Positions 14,765 through 23,260 of a DNA stretch of 29,423 nt are shown here, in pieces. The notes beneath the pieces are model-generated. The model worked only from the letters and a program-made list of their open reading frames with translations. It did no database searches and was not told the DNA's origin. The first letter of the stretch is position 1. Each line of letters begins with the position of its first letter. A program made the position numbers and the translations under genes. The DNA comes from Prevotella sp. CAG:1058 (GTDB lineage: Bacteria > Bacteroidota > Bacteroidia > Bacteroidales > Bacteroidaceae): NCBI GenBank assembly GCA_000433175.1, contig HF986752.1, forward strand, positions 1-29,423. The letters run 5' to 3'.

Positions 14765-15775
14765 ATGAAGAACATCAACCTTTATCTCTTGCTGCTGTTG
14801 GTGCTGGCAGTGCCTGTGCTGACGTCGTGCGAAGACGACGAGGAGGGCGTATTGCCCGTTGCCATGCGCATTACGGCCGACGAGTTTGCCGAACGGGTCA
14901 ACGGAAAGGGCTGGCAATACGTGGAGTCGCACGAGATAAGGGGCAACGGCAAGTTCAGCAGGCACGACTACTGGGAAAGCATGACCGGCGGAGCGCCAGA
15001 ACAATATGCGTTCTGCGGCGACACCCTAACCACGTACATGTATGTTGACGCATACCCCATGAACGGCTACAAGAGCACGAAGTACACATACGACGAAACG
15101 ACAAACAGGCTCATGGCCGGCGTCACGGAGGTGATGAGGATAATATCGCTGACCGAAAACGAGCTGTGCTTCATACGCCGGCAGGCGTCGACGGCTGACG
15201 GCAAGCAGATATTCGTCTATGCAGTCTACCGCGCCATGACGCCCTACGAACTGGAGTCGCTCAGGGCCGGCCACCCTTACGACATCGACATGCTCGACCA
15301 GCTGCACCCCGCAATGCCACGCCAGCAACGGCTGACGGCAGCCGACTTCGCCTCCATGGCCGTAGGACAGACATGGGAATGCACCGAGGCGCACGCCGTG
15401 GAGCTGGAAGGCAGGTACAACATTGACGATTTTTATGCCGGCGGTACGCGGTTGAAGCCAGTCGACTTCCACATAACCGCCGACTCTATAACGGCCATTA
15501 CAACCGACCCGGTGACAGCAGGTACGGTAAGAAATACAACCGCCTACACCTACCGCCCCAACGGATTCTACATAGAAACGGCTGGCAAGGCGGTAATGAA
15601 GATAATATCGCTCACTGCCGACGAAATGCGCACATGCTGCGAAACGGTCGATCCCGAAAGCGGCAACAAGGTGAAACTGTACTGCGTCTACCGCCGCATG
15701 ACGCGCGGCAAAACTGACACGGACACGGAAAGCGACAGCACACGGACGGCAACCCGTGAGGAAACTGGCATGTAA
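14765..15775 (+). CDS. Lipoprotein with two homologous domains, function unknown
   Basis: A 336-residue protein. The start at 14765 gives a lipoprotein signal (MKNINLYLLLLLVLAVPVLTSC, Cys22), followed by an acidic EDDEE stretch that favours outer-membrane or surface export in Bacteroidetes. The mature part consists of two related units of about 140 residues. Each begins with an ITADEFA or LTAADFA segment, has GKGWQYVESHEI or GQTWECTEAHAV, a TYDETTNRLM or TYRPNGFYIE strand, VMRIISLTENEL or VMKIISLTADEM, and ends VYRAMT or VYRRMT. A Thr/Asp/Ser-rich tail of about 25 residues follows. The pattern looks like a lipocalin-like beta fold, but this is inference. I recognise no enzyme motif. The gene stands alone before topA. 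Confidence 0.8.
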   Translation: MKNINLYLLLLLVLAVPVLTSCEDDEEGVLPVAMRITADEFAERVNGKGWQYVESHEIRGNGKFSRHDYWESMTGGAPEQYAFCGDTLTTYMYVDAYPMNGYKSTKYTYDETTNRLMAGVTEVMRIISLTENELCFIRRQASTADGKQIFVYAVYRAMTPYELESLRAGHPYDIDMLDQLHPAMPRQQRLTAADFASMAVGQTWECTEAHAVELEGRYNIDDFYAGGTRLKPVDFHITADSITAITTDPVTAGTVRNTTAYTYRPNGFYIETAGKAVMKIISLTADEMRTCCETVDPESGNKVKLYCVYRRMTRGKTDTDTESDSTRTATREETGM

Positions 15776-15951
15776 ACAAACTAAGAAACACCCTGAAAAC
15801 CATACCCGCAAAAGCAAGACGACAACCGTCCTGCACGGCGTAAGCCAGACGGCGCACAGCCATTGCACATTGAAGGACACGCCGAATTTTAAATTTTTCT
15901 TAAAAAACATAAATTTCGCATATTATATAAGGTGTATGGAAAAGTTTTGCT

Positions 15952-15959
15952 TACTTTTG
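15952..15959 (+). promoter_or_regulatory. -7 box for topA-aroK
   Basis: TACTTTTG matches TAnnTTTG 28 bp before the topA ATG. The preceding ~70 bp are AT-rich (15887-15930), which may help recruit polymerase. No clear -33 TTTG is seen. The rest of the 212-bp gap after the lipoprotein gene shows nothing I can name. Confidence 0.6.
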
Positions 15960-15987
15960 CGCCCTAATCGAAAAGGTAGACAATATA

Positions 15988-18297
15988 ATGCAAAAGAATC
16001 TGGTAATTGTCGAAAGTCCGGCAAAGGCAAAGACAATAGAGAAGTTTCTGGGCAAAGACTATAAGGTGATGTCCAGTTACGGGCACATACGTGACTTGAA
16101 GAAAAAAGAACTCAGCATAGACACCAACACATTCACGCCCGACTACGAAATACCCGAAGAGAAGAAAAAACTCGTCACCGAGCTGAAGAACAACGCAAAG
16201 AACTCGGAGAAGGTCTGGCTCGCATCCGATGAGGACCGCGAGGGAGAAGCCATATCATGGCACCTTTGCGAGGTGCTCGGACTCGACGAGGAGAAGACCA
16301 ACCGCATAGTATTCCACGAAATAACCAAGCCCGCAATACTCGACGCAATCAACCACCCGCGCCACCTTGACATGAATCTTGTCAACGCACAGCAGGCGCG
16401 CCGCGTGCTCGACCGTCTCGTAGGCTTCAAGCTCTCGCCGGTATTGTGGCGCAAGGTGAAGCCTGCCCTGTCGGCAGGACGCGTGCAGAGCGTTGCCGTA
16501 AGGCTCATCGTCGAGCGTGAAAGGGAAATCCAGGCGTTCAACAGCGAGGCTTATTACAGGGTCAACGCCATATTCGACGTGCCCGTTGCCGACGGCACTA
16601 CGGCCGAGGTAAAGGCTGAGCTGGACAAGCGTTTCACCACACGCGACGAGGTAATGGACTTCCTCGACAAGTGCAAAAACGCCGAATTCACCGTGTCGGG
16701 CATCGTCAAAAAGCCGATGAAACGTACTCCGGCGCCACCGTTCACCACGTCAACACTGCAACAGGAGGCCGCACGCAAGCTGGGATTCACCGTGTCGCAG
16801 ACCATGATGGTGGCACAGCACCTGTACGAAAACGGACGTATAACCTACATGCGTACCGACTCCGTCAACCTGTCTTCACTCTGCATAAACTCGAGCAAGA
16901 CTGAAATTGCGAGGCTCTGGGGCGAGGAATACAGCAAGCCGCGCCAGTACCATACGCACTCAAAGGGCGCACAGGAGGCGCACGAGGCCATCCGCCCGAC
17001 GTATATGGAGAACACTTCGATAGACGGAACGCAGCAGGAGAAGCGCCTGTACGACCTGATATGGAAGCGTACGGCAGCCAGCCAGATGGCCGACGCGCAG
17101 ATAGAAAAGACCACTGTGACGATAAGCATGACCGGAGCGACTGAACAGTTCGTGGCAAACGGCGAAGTGGTGAAGTTCGACGGATTCCTGAAAGTCTACC
17201 GTGAATCGTCTGACGACGAGGCAGAAGGCCAGGAGAACACATCGCACACGCTGCCGCCAATGGCAGAAGGACTGCCACTGCAGCGCAACGAAATAATAGC
17301 AACGCAACGTTTCAGCCAGGGTCCGGTGCGCTATACGGAAGCCAGCCTGGTGCGCAAACTCGAAGAGCTTGGCATCGGCCGCCCGTCTACCTACGCCCCG
17401 ACCATCAGCACCATACAGCAGCGCGAGTACGTGCAGAAGGGTGACAAGAAAGGAGTGGAGCGCTTCTACTCAATCGACATACTCGACTCGAACGGCATAA
17501 CAAACCGCACAAAGTCGGAAATGGCCGGCAGCGAGAAGGGCAAACTGCTGCCCACAGACATAGGAATAGTGGTTAACGACTTCCTCATGAAGTATTTCCC
17601 GGCAATCATGGACTACAACTTTACGGCCAAAGTGGAGCAGCAGTTTGACACGATAGCCGAGGGAAAGGCGCAGTGGACCGCAATGATAGAGAACTTCTAC
17701 AAGAACTTCGAACCGACAGTCGAGAAGACCATAAACACAAGGGAGGAGCACAAGGCCGGCGAACGCGAACTCGGCAAGGAGCCCGCCACGGGCAAGCCGG
17801 TGTTCGTAAAGATAGGAAGGTTTGGTCCGGTAGTGCAGATAGGAAAAGCCGAGGACAAGGAAAAGCCACGCTTCGCCCAGCTTCCGGCCGACAAGAGCAT
17901 GGAGACAATAACGCTCGACGAGGCCTTGGAACTGTTCCGCCTGCCGCGCACCGTTGGCGAATTTGAAGGCTCGCCGATAGTAATCGGCTCGGGACGCTTC
18001 GGCCCTTACGTGATGCACGACAAGAAATACGTGTCACTTCCCAAAACAGAGAACCCGTTGGCGGTAACCCTCGACACTGCCATTGAACTCATAATGAAGA
18101 AACGCCAGCAAGAGACGCAGCGCCACATAAAGACCTTCGACGACGAGCCGAAGCTCGAAGTGATGAACGGACGATACGGCCCGTACCTGGCATACGACGG
18201 CAAGAACTACCGCCTGCCTAAGAACATGCACGACAAGGCGGCCGAACTTACCCTCGAGGAATGTATGGACGTGATTAACAACTCTAAGAAGAAATAG
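15988..18297 (+). CDS. topA: DNA topoisomerase I (type IA)
   Basis: A 769-residue topoisomerase that relaxes negative supercoils through a transient 5'-phosphotyrosine link. The Toprim domain has NLVIVESPAKAKTIEKFLG (residues 4-22) with its catalytic Glu, and the acidic DEDREGE (81-87). The active-site tyrosine is Tyr287 in GRITYMRTDS. The four-domain toroid ends near residue 590. The C-terminal part carries repeated GRFGP or GRYGP motifs (GRFGPVVQIG, GRFGPYVMHD, GRYGPYLAYD), the TopA C-terminal repeats. There are no CxxC zinc-finger pairs like those of E. coli TopA. This is a common arrangement in Bacteroidetes and other phyla. aroK begins 3 bp after the stop, so the two are surely co-transcribed. 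Confidence 0.97.
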   Translation: MQKNLVIVESPAKAKTIEKFLGKDYKVMSSYGHIRDLKKKELSIDTNTFTPDYEIPEEKKKLVTELKNNAKNSEKVWLASDEDREGEAISWHLCEVLGLDEEKTNRIVFHEITKPAILDAINHPRHLDMNLVNAQQARRVLDRLVGFKLSPVLWRKVKPALSAGRVQSVAVRLIVEREREIQAFNSEAYYRVNAIFDVPVADGTTAEVKAELDKRFTTRDEVMDFLDKCKNAEFTVSGIVKKPMKRTPAPPFTTSTLQQEAARKLGFTVSQTMMVAQHLYENGRITYMRTDSVNLSSLCINSSKTEIARLWGEEYSKPRQYHTHSKGAQEAHEAIRPTYMENTSIDGTQQEKRLYDLIWKRTAASQMADAQIEKTTVTISMTGATEQFVANGEVVKFDGFLKVYRESSDDEAEGQENTSHTLPPMAEGLPLQRNEIIATQRFSQGPVRYTEASLVRKLEELGIGRPSTYAPTISTIQQREYVQKGDKKGVERFYSIDILDSNGITNRTKSEMAGSEKGKLLPTDIGIVVNDFLMKYFPAIMDYNFTAKVEQQFDTIAEGKAQWTAMIENFYKNFEPTVEKTINTREEHKAGERELGKEPATGKPVFVKIGRFGPVVQIGKAEDKEKPRFAQLPADKSMETITLDEALELFRLPRTVGEFEGSPIVIGSGRFGPYVMHDKKYVSLPKTENPLAVTLDTAIELIMKKRQQETQRHIKTFDDEPKLEVMNGRYGPYLAYDGKNYRLPKNMHDKAAELTLEECMDVINNSKKK

Positions 18298-18300
18298 CCG

Positions 18301-18828
18301 ATGAGGAGAATTATCATCATCGGATACATGGGAGCAGGCAAGACGACCGTAGGCAGAGCGCTGGCCAAAGAGACGGGAATGCAATTCTACGACCTCGACT
18401 GGTATATCGAAGGAAGGATGCACAAGACCGTGGCGCAACTGTTCGCCGAGCGTGGCGAAGAAGGCTTCAGGCGCATCGAACACAACATGCTGCACGAAGC
18501 GGCGGAGTTCGAAGACGTGATAATAAGCTGCGGCGGAGGCACTCCCTGCTTCTTCGACAACATGGAATACATGAACGCACAGGGCGACACCGTCTACCTG
18601 AAGGCAGAACCGGACGTGCTCTGCGCCCACCTGAAAATGGGCAAGATAAAGCGTCCACTGCTTGAAGGCAAGAGCGACGAGGAGCTGCGCGCATTCATAA
18701 CAAGCCAGCTTGCACAGCGCGAACAGTACTACATGCAGGCCAAGCACGTGTTCGACGTAAGCCTGCTCGACAACTTTGAGAAGATACATGCGTCAGTGGC
18801 GCAGCTGCGTGAGTTGCTCGACTTGTAG
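18301..18828 (+). CDS. aroK: Shikimate kinase
   Basis: A 175-residue kinase that phosphorylates the 3-hydroxyl of shikimate with ATP, in the pathway to chorismate and aromatic amino acids. The Walker A loop is GYMGAGKTTVG (residues 8-18). The shikimate-binding DLDW segment follows near residue 31, then the RIEH arginine and the CGGG motif (about 76-80). The lid arginine is in IKRPLLEG (about 118-125). The length is normal. The ATG lies 3 bp beyond the topA stop, so translation is probably coupled. A weak GC-rich hairpin follows in the 146-bp gap before speA, with no T tract. Confidence 0.95.
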   Translation: MRRIIIIGYMGAGKTTVGRALAKETGMQFYDLDWYIEGRMHKTVAQLFAERGEEGFRRIEHNMLHEAAEFEDVIISCGGGTPCFFDNMEYMNAQGDTVYLKAEPDVLCAHLKMGKIKRPLLEGKSDEELRAFITSQLAQREQYYMQAKHVFDVSLLDNFEKIHASVAQLRELLDL

Positions 18829-18974
18829 ACGGCAGGTAACGGACGCTGTGGCGCGGACTGCGCCGGCGGCAGGCAGGAAGCCGCCATCAGGGGCGCAAAC
18901 AACCGCAAGCAAGCCTTATATGCTAATCCAATTTCTATTTTAACGATTAACCATAAGTAAACAACAAGGCCCAG

Positions 18975-20867
18975 ATGAAGAAATGGACTATCGAAGACTC
19001 TAACGAGCTTTACAACATCAGCGGGTGGGGAACATCCTATTTTGGTATCAACGAAAAGGGCGACATGTATGTCACTCCATGCAAGGACAACATACAGATA
19101 GACCTGCACGACATTTTGGACGAGCTCGCCCTGAGAGACGTAACGCCGCCCGTGCTGCTGCGATTCCCCGACATTCTCGACAACAGGATTGAGAAAACGT
19201 GGAGCTGCTTCAAGAAAGCATCGGACGAATACGGGTTCAAGGGTGAGAACTTCATCATCTACCCCATCAAGGTTAACCAGATGCAACCCGTCGTTGAGGA
19301 GATTATCAGCCACGGACGCAAGTTCAACCTCGGCCTCGAGGCCGGCTCGAAACCCGAGCTGCACGCCGTAATAGCAGTGCAGTGCCAGAGCGACTCGCTG
19401 ATAATATGCAACGGATACAAGGACCAGAGCTATATAGAGCTGGCCCTGTTGGCGCAGAAGATGGGCAAGAGAATCTTCATCGTGGTAGAGAAGCTCAACG
19501 AAATCGAAATAATAAGCAAGGCCGCCAAGAAGCTCAACGTAAGGCCTAACATCGGCATAAGGATAAAGCTGGCCTCGTCGGGCAGCGGCAAATGGGAGGA
19601 AAGCGGCGGCGACGCAAGCAAGTTCGGACTGACAAGCTCGGAACTGCTGGCCGCTCTCGACATCCTCGAAAAGAAAGGCCTGAAGGACTGCCTCAGGCTT
19701 ATACACTTCCACATAGGCAGCCAAATCACAAAGATACGCCGCATACAGACGGCACTGAAAGAGGCTTCGCAGTTCTACGTGCAACTGAGGAAGATGGGCT
19801 ACAACGTCGACTTCGTTGACTGCGGAGGCGGCCTTGGCGTGGACTACGACGGCACACGCTCGCCGCACAGCGAGAGCAGCGTGAACTACTCGATACAGGA
19901 GTACGTCAACGACTGCATCTACGCCTTCGTCGACGCTGCCGACCGCTACGGCGTGCCCCACCCCAACCTCATCACGGAGAGCGGCCGCTCGCTGTCTGCC
20001 CACCACTCGGTGCTCGTCATCGACGTGCTGGAGACGGCGTCGCTGCCCGAGATGGACGAGGAGTACGAGCCTAACGAAAGCTCGCACAAGCTGGTGAAGG
20101 ACCTTTACGAGATATGGGACAACCTCAACCAGCGCAGCATGCTAGAGGACTGGCACGACGCCGAACAGATACGCGAGGACGCCCTCGACCTGTTCGAGCA
20201 CGGCCTGGTAGACCTCAAGACGCGCGCCGAGATAGAACGGATGTACTGGAGTGTGTGCCGCGAAATAAACTCGCTGGCCAAGAGCCTGAAGCATACGCCG
20301 GAGGAACTGAAGGGACTCGACAAGCTGCTTGCAGACAAATACTTCTGCAACTTCTCGCTGTTCCAGTCGTTGCCCGACGCCTGGGCCATCGACCAGATAT
20401 TCCCCATCGTGCCGCTGCAGCGCCTCAACGAGCGCCCCACACGCAGCGCAACGCTGCAGGACATAACGTGCGACAGCGACGGAAAGATAGCCCACTTCGT
20501 GACGAGCCGCAACATATCGAACATACTGCCGGTGCACACGCTGCGCAAGAACGAGCCTTACTACCTCGGAGTGTTCCTCGTTGGAGCCTACCAGGAGATA
20601 CTCGGCGACATGCACAACCTGTTCGGCGACACCAACGCCGCCCACATAACAGTGAAGGACGGCCACTACCACATAGACCAAATAATTGACGGCGAGACGG
20701 TGGAAGAGGTGCTCGAGTACGTGCAGTACAACCCCAAGAAGCTGGTGCGCCAGCTCGAAGTGTGGGTGACAAAGAGCGTAAAGCAGGGCAAGATTTCGCT
20801 CGAGGAAGGCAAGGAGTTCCTATCCAACTACCGCTCCGGACTTTACGGATACACTTATCTTGAATAA
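18975..20867 (+). CDS. speA: Biosynthetic arginine decarboxylase
   Basis: A 630-residue PLP enzyme of fold type III that decarboxylates arginine to agmatine, the first step of polyamine synthesis by this route. The PLP lysine is Lys99 in FIIYPIKVNQMQPVV. Downstream are the substrate and cofactor motifs GLEAGSKPEL, NIGIRIKLASSGSGKW with SKFGL, HFHIGSQI and DCGGGLGVDYDGT. TESGRSLSAHHSVLV closes the barrel. The C-terminal beta domain includes SLFQSLPDAWAIDQIFPIVP and AHITVKDGHYHI. The length fits the SpeA family. It precedes argB, so arginine synthesis and consumption genes are adjacent, separated by a strongly folded 174-nt spacer. I could not find a TAnnTTTG box in the gap before it. Confidence 0.97.
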   Translation: MKKWTIEDSNELYNISGWGTSYFGINEKGDMYVTPCKDNIQIDLHDILDELALRDVTPPVLLRFPDILDNRIEKTWSCFKKASDEYGFKGENFIIYPIKVNQMQPVVEEIISHGRKFNLGLEAGSKPELHAVIAVQCQSDSLIICNGYKDQSYIELALLAQKMGKRIFIVVEKLNEIEIISKAAKKLNVRPNIGIRIKLASSGSGKWEESGGDASKFGLTSSELLAALDILEKKGLKDCLRLIHFHIGSQITKIRRIQTALKEASQFYVQLRKMGYNVDFVDCGGGLGVDYDGTRSPHSESSVNYSIQEYVNDCIYAFVDAADRYGVPHPNLITESGRSLSAHHSVLVIDVLETASLPEMDEEYEPNESSHKLVKDLYEIWDNLNQRSMLEDWHDAEQIREDALDLFEHGLVDLKTRAEIERMYWSVCREINSLAKSLKHTPEELKGLDKLLADKYFCNFSLFQSLPDAWAIDQIFPIVPLQRLNERPTRSATLQDITCDSDGKIAHFVTSRNISNILPVHTLRKNEPYYLGVFLVGAYQEILGDMHNLFGDTNAAHITVKDGHYHIDQIIDGETVEEVLEYVQYNPKKLVRQLEVWVTKSVKQGKISLEEGKEFLSNYRSGLYGYTYLE

Positions 20868-20890
20868 TTCTTACATACGACAGATACATT

Positions 20891-21005
20891 AAAGGGAGCC
20901 AATGAAGTAAAAGACAAACGCCACGGCACAGCCGTGACCGCCACAAGAAAGCCCGAAGGCATCAACACGACAGGGCAAAGGTCTTTAACTTCACAGGCTC
21001 CCTTT
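20891..21005 (+). other. 115-nt long-stem structure between speA and argB
   Basis: The 25-nt arms 20891-20915 and 20981-21005 are complementary at 22 of 25 positions (AAAGGGAGCC with GGCTCCCTTT, then TGAAGT with ACTTCA, then AAAGAC with GTCTTT). They enclose 65 nt with an inner hairpin CACGGC-ACA-GCCGTG (20922-20936). It could be a cis-acting leader of argB, a small RNA, or a relic of a small inverted-repeat element. No T tract follows, so a simple terminator is unlikely. Confidence 0.6.
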
Positions 21006-21012
21006 CCATATC

Positions 21013-21027
21013 CGGCTCACCGAGCCG
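21013..21027 (+). promoter_or_regulatory. Small hairpin just before argB
   Basis: CGGCTC-ACC-GAGCCG forms a perfect 6-bp stem 14 bp before the argB start codon, immediately after the larger structure. Near the ribosome landing zone it might affect translation. This is inference. Confidence 0.45.
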
Positions 21028-21041
21028 CAACAATCAAGACA

Positions 21042-21818
21042 ATGAAACATCCTCTTACGATAGTGAAAGTAGGCGGGGCTGTAGTCGAAGACGAAGCCCG
21101 GCTAAGCCGGCTGCTGGCCGACTTCAGCGCAATCGAGGGGCGCAAGGTGCTCGTACACGGCGGCGGACGCCGCGCCACGGCCGTGGCCTCGAGCCTGGGC
21201 ATAGAGAGCAAGATGGTGGGCGGACGACGCATCACCGACAGCCAGATGCTCGAAGTGGTGACGATGGTCTACGGCGGACAGGTAAACAAGAACATCGTGG
21301 CGCGCCTCCAGGCCTGCGGCATCGACGCACTCGGACTGACGGGAGCCGACATTGACGTGATACGCTCGCACAAACGCCCGGTGAAGGACGTAGACTACGG
21401 CTTCGTGGGCGACGTGGAGCGCGTAGACGGCGGCAAGCTGTCACAACTAATCGAAGCCGGCATAACGCCCGTAATGGCGCCGCTGACGCACGACGGACAG
21501 GGCAACATGCTCAACACCAACGCCGACACCATAGCCGCCGAGACGGCAAAGGCGCTGGCCGGACAGTACGACGTAACGCTGATATTCAGCTTCGAGAAGA
21601 AGGGCGTGATGGCGCGTCCCGACGACGACGACAGCCTGATACCCGTAATAACGCGTGCCGACTACATGCGCTATGCAGCCGACGGCACCGTGTCGGGCGG
21701 CATGCTGCCCAAGCTGGAAAACGCCTTCAACGCCATATCGGCCGGCGTCAGCCGCGTCAACATAACGCTGGCAACGGCCATAGACGGCCGCCACGGCACC
21801 ATGATTGTGGAGGAATGA
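21042..21818 (+). CDS. argB: Acetylglutamate kinase
   Basis: A 258-residue amino-acid kinase that phosphorylates N-acetyl-L-glutamate with ATP, the second step of arginine synthesis. I start it at the ATG at 21042 (MKHPLTIVKVGGAVVED) because the Lys-Val-Gly-Gly substrate loop normally lies within the first dozen residues. The upstream in-frame extension is not protein-like. Further motifs are VLVHGGGRRATAV (about 33-45), GGRRITD, the LGLTGADIDVI strand, NTNADTIAAETAKAL, and the C-terminal VSGGMLPKLENAF with the ATP-contacting Lys. There is no N-terminal helix of the kind found in hexameric, arginine-inhibited enzymes, so feedback inhibition by arginine is less likely. The preceding 174-nt spacer is highly structured. 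Confidence 0.95.
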   Translation: MKHPLTIVKVGGAVVEDEARLSRLLADFSAIEGRKVLVHGGGRRATAVASSLGIESKMVGGRRITDSQMLEVVTMVYGGQVNKNIVARLQACGIDALGLTGADIDVIRSHKRPVKDVDYGFVGDVERVDGGKLSQLIEAGITPVMAPLTHDGQGNMLNTNADTIAAETAKALAGQYDVTLIFSFEKKGVMARPDDDDSLIPVITRADYMRYAADGTVSGGMLPKLENAFNAISAGVSRVNITLATAIDGRHGTMIVEE

Positions 21819-21889
21819 CAGGCCACGGGGCATAGCCCCGGCGACGCCGCAGGCATGCCAATGCAGTAACAGTATGTACGCCGCAATAT

Positions 21890-21970
21890 GAAAGGCCGTC
21901 TTTTGCGACGCAAAAGGTAACCTTTCGCCGTGTAAAAGGCATCCTTTCGGAATGTAAAAGGCTACCTTTT
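21890..21970. repeat. 22-bp-phased palindrome array C (4 units)
   Basis: Units start at 21890, 21912, 21934 and 21956, each exactly 22 bp apart: GAAAGGCCGTCTTTT, AAAAGGTAACCTTTC, AAAAGGCATCCTTTC, AAAAGGCTACCTTTT. Unit 1 is the asymmetric one. The array lies in the 341-bp gap between argB and the ECF sigma factor gene, both on the plus strand. The remaining part of the gap holds one 17-bp palindrome (21977) and an AT-rich stretch before the sigma factor start. Confidence 0.93.
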
Positions 21971-21976
21971 ACAACA

Positions 21977-21993
21977 TGCCTGACGGTCAGGCA
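21977..21993. other. 17-bp palindrome upstream of the sigma factor gene
   Basis: TGCCTGACGGTCAGGCA is a perfect 8-bp inverted repeat around one base, 6 bp past array C and 167 bp before the sigma factor ATG. It may be an operator or the argB terminator stem, although no T tract follows directly. Confidence 0.45.
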
Positions 21994-22159
21994 GTTACAA
22001 ACCGGATACAAACTTTTTAAAGGTCAGTAGCCATACCTGTCGTAGCAGAACGATACGGAAATGCCGGACGGTAATTGCTTAAATACTGTTAAATAAAGAA
22101 ATTTTTTCCACTTCTGTGTAACTTTATCACAGTTGAATCGTCATTCAAATAGAGAGCAG

Positions 22160-22672
22160 ATGAAAAATATCAGTTTTCGCAACGACGTGTTGCCGCTAAA
22201 AAACGTTCTCTACCGCCTGGCACTGAGAATAACCATGAGCCGGGAGGACGCCGAGGACATAGTGCAGGACACGCTGATAAGAGTCTGGAACAGGCGCGAC
22301 GACTGGGATGACATAAGCTCGATCGAGGCGTTCAGCCTCACTGTATGCCGCAACCTCTCGCTCGACAAGATAAGGAAGGCCGGCAACGGTGACACCCCGA
22401 TAAGCGAAGAAGAGGCCGGAGAGCCCGACTCGGGGCGCGACCCTTATGAACGCATGATGCAAAGGGACAGGGTCGAACAGGTAAGACGCATCGTAGACAG
22501 CCTGCCCGAGAAGCAAAAAAGCTGCATGCAGCTGCGCGACTTCGAGGGTAAAAGCTACAAGGAGATTGCCAAAGTGCTCGGAATCACCGAAGAACAGGTA
22601 AAGGTAAACATCTTCAGGGCACGCCAGGCGGTCAAGCTAAAGTTTAACGAAATCGACAAATATGGACTATAA
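22160..22672 (+). CDS. ECF-type RNA polymerase sigma factor
   Basis: A 170-residue sigma-70 family protein with regions 2 and 4 only, the extracytoplasmic-function layout. Region 2 includes LYRLALRITMSREDAEDIVQ followed by DTLIRVW (about residues 16-42) and the AFSLTVCRNLSLDKIRK segment. A linker of about 35 acidic residues follows. Region 4 has LPEKQKSCMQLRDFEGKSYK and EIAKVLGITEEQVKVNIFRA, the promoter-recognition helix-turn-helix. The ATG at 22160 is preferred over an upstream in-frame TTG. Its last 11 bases overlap the start of the next gene, a probable membrane anti-sigma factor. It most likely serves a stress or envelope response. The stimulus is unknown. The promoter is not obvious, although a CTGTG/CACAG dyad surrounds a TAACTTTA at 22119-22126. 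Confidence 0.92.
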   Translation: MKNISFRNDVLPLKNVLYRLALRITMSREDAEDIVQDTLIRVWNRRDDWDDISSIEAFSLTVCRNLSLDKIRKAGNGDTPISEEEAGEPDSGRDPYERMMQRDRVEQVRRIVDSLPEKQKSCMQLRDFEGKSYKEIAKVLGITEEQVKVNIFRARQAVKLKFNEIDKYGL

Positions 22673-23150
22673 ATACATCGAACAACTGCTGGAACTCTAT
22701 TGGAAGGGCGAGACATCGCTCGAAGAAGAGCAGATACTGCGCTCGTTCTTCAGCCAGAGAGACGTGCCCGCAAGCCTCGCAAGGTACAAGGAACTGTTCT
22801 GCTACGAACAGTCCGAGACCAGGGAAGACGTGCTTGGCAGCGACTTCGACGCACGCATGATGCAGCTCGTCGACGAGCCCGAGCCTGTAAAGGCACGCAG
22901 GATAAGCATCACGCAGAAGTTCATGCCGCTGTTCAAGGCGGCCGCCGTGGTGGCAATATTCCTGACGCTTGGCAATGCCGCGCAGGTAGCCTTCAACGGC
23001 AACGACAGGCCGGTTACAGGCATGACGGTCTTCGAGAAGACCACACAAGGCCATTCGGTGGCCATGGGCGACACGGCAAAGGCCGACACGCTGAAGAAAT
23101 TCAAGCCCACGGCCAACGTGGTAACGCCATCCGGCAGCACTATGGAATAA
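22662..23150 (+). CDS. Single-pass membrane protein, probable anti-sigma factor
   Basis: A 162-residue protein starting inside the end of the sigma factor gene, so translation is coupled. The N-terminal ~85 residues are charged and helical (MDYKYIEQLLELYWKGETSL, then EEEQILRSFF), followed by one hydrophobic segment FMPLFKAAAVVAIFLTLGNA (about 88-107) and a short, probably periplasmic tail of about 50 residues. This topology and gene position match anti-sigma factors that hold an ECF sigma factor at the membrane. The zinc-binding HxxxCxxC motif of classical anti-sigma domains is absent, so the assignment rests on position, topology and the helical N-terminus. I do not recognise a named family. 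Confidence 0.65.
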   Translation: MDYKYIEQLLELYWKGETSLEEEQILRSFFSQRDVPASLARYKELFCYEQSETREDVLGSDFDARMMQLVDEPEPVKARRISITQKFMPLFKAAAVVAIFLTLGNAAQVAFNGNDRPVTGMTVFEKTTQGHSVAMGDTAKADTLKKFKPTANVVTPSGSTME

Positions 23151-23260
23151 GGAAAATTTTCTATGCTTTCTCTATAAAACTGTGTTTAATAAAACAATTC
23201 GATGAAGCTGTGAAGCTTCGCTACAATCAATTTTTCATAACATATTAACGTGAAGAAAGA

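Noticed and set aside
15026..15910. Minus-strand 294-codon frame opposite the duplicated-domain lipoprotein.
   Set aside because: The plus-strand gene has a lipobox and internal repeats. The minus frame has low-complexity Val/Arg/Cys composition and no plausible start context.
18729..20087. Minus-strand 452-codon frame opposite speA.
   Set aside because: Antisense shadow of the well-supported arginine decarboxylase, with no protein-like pattern of its own.
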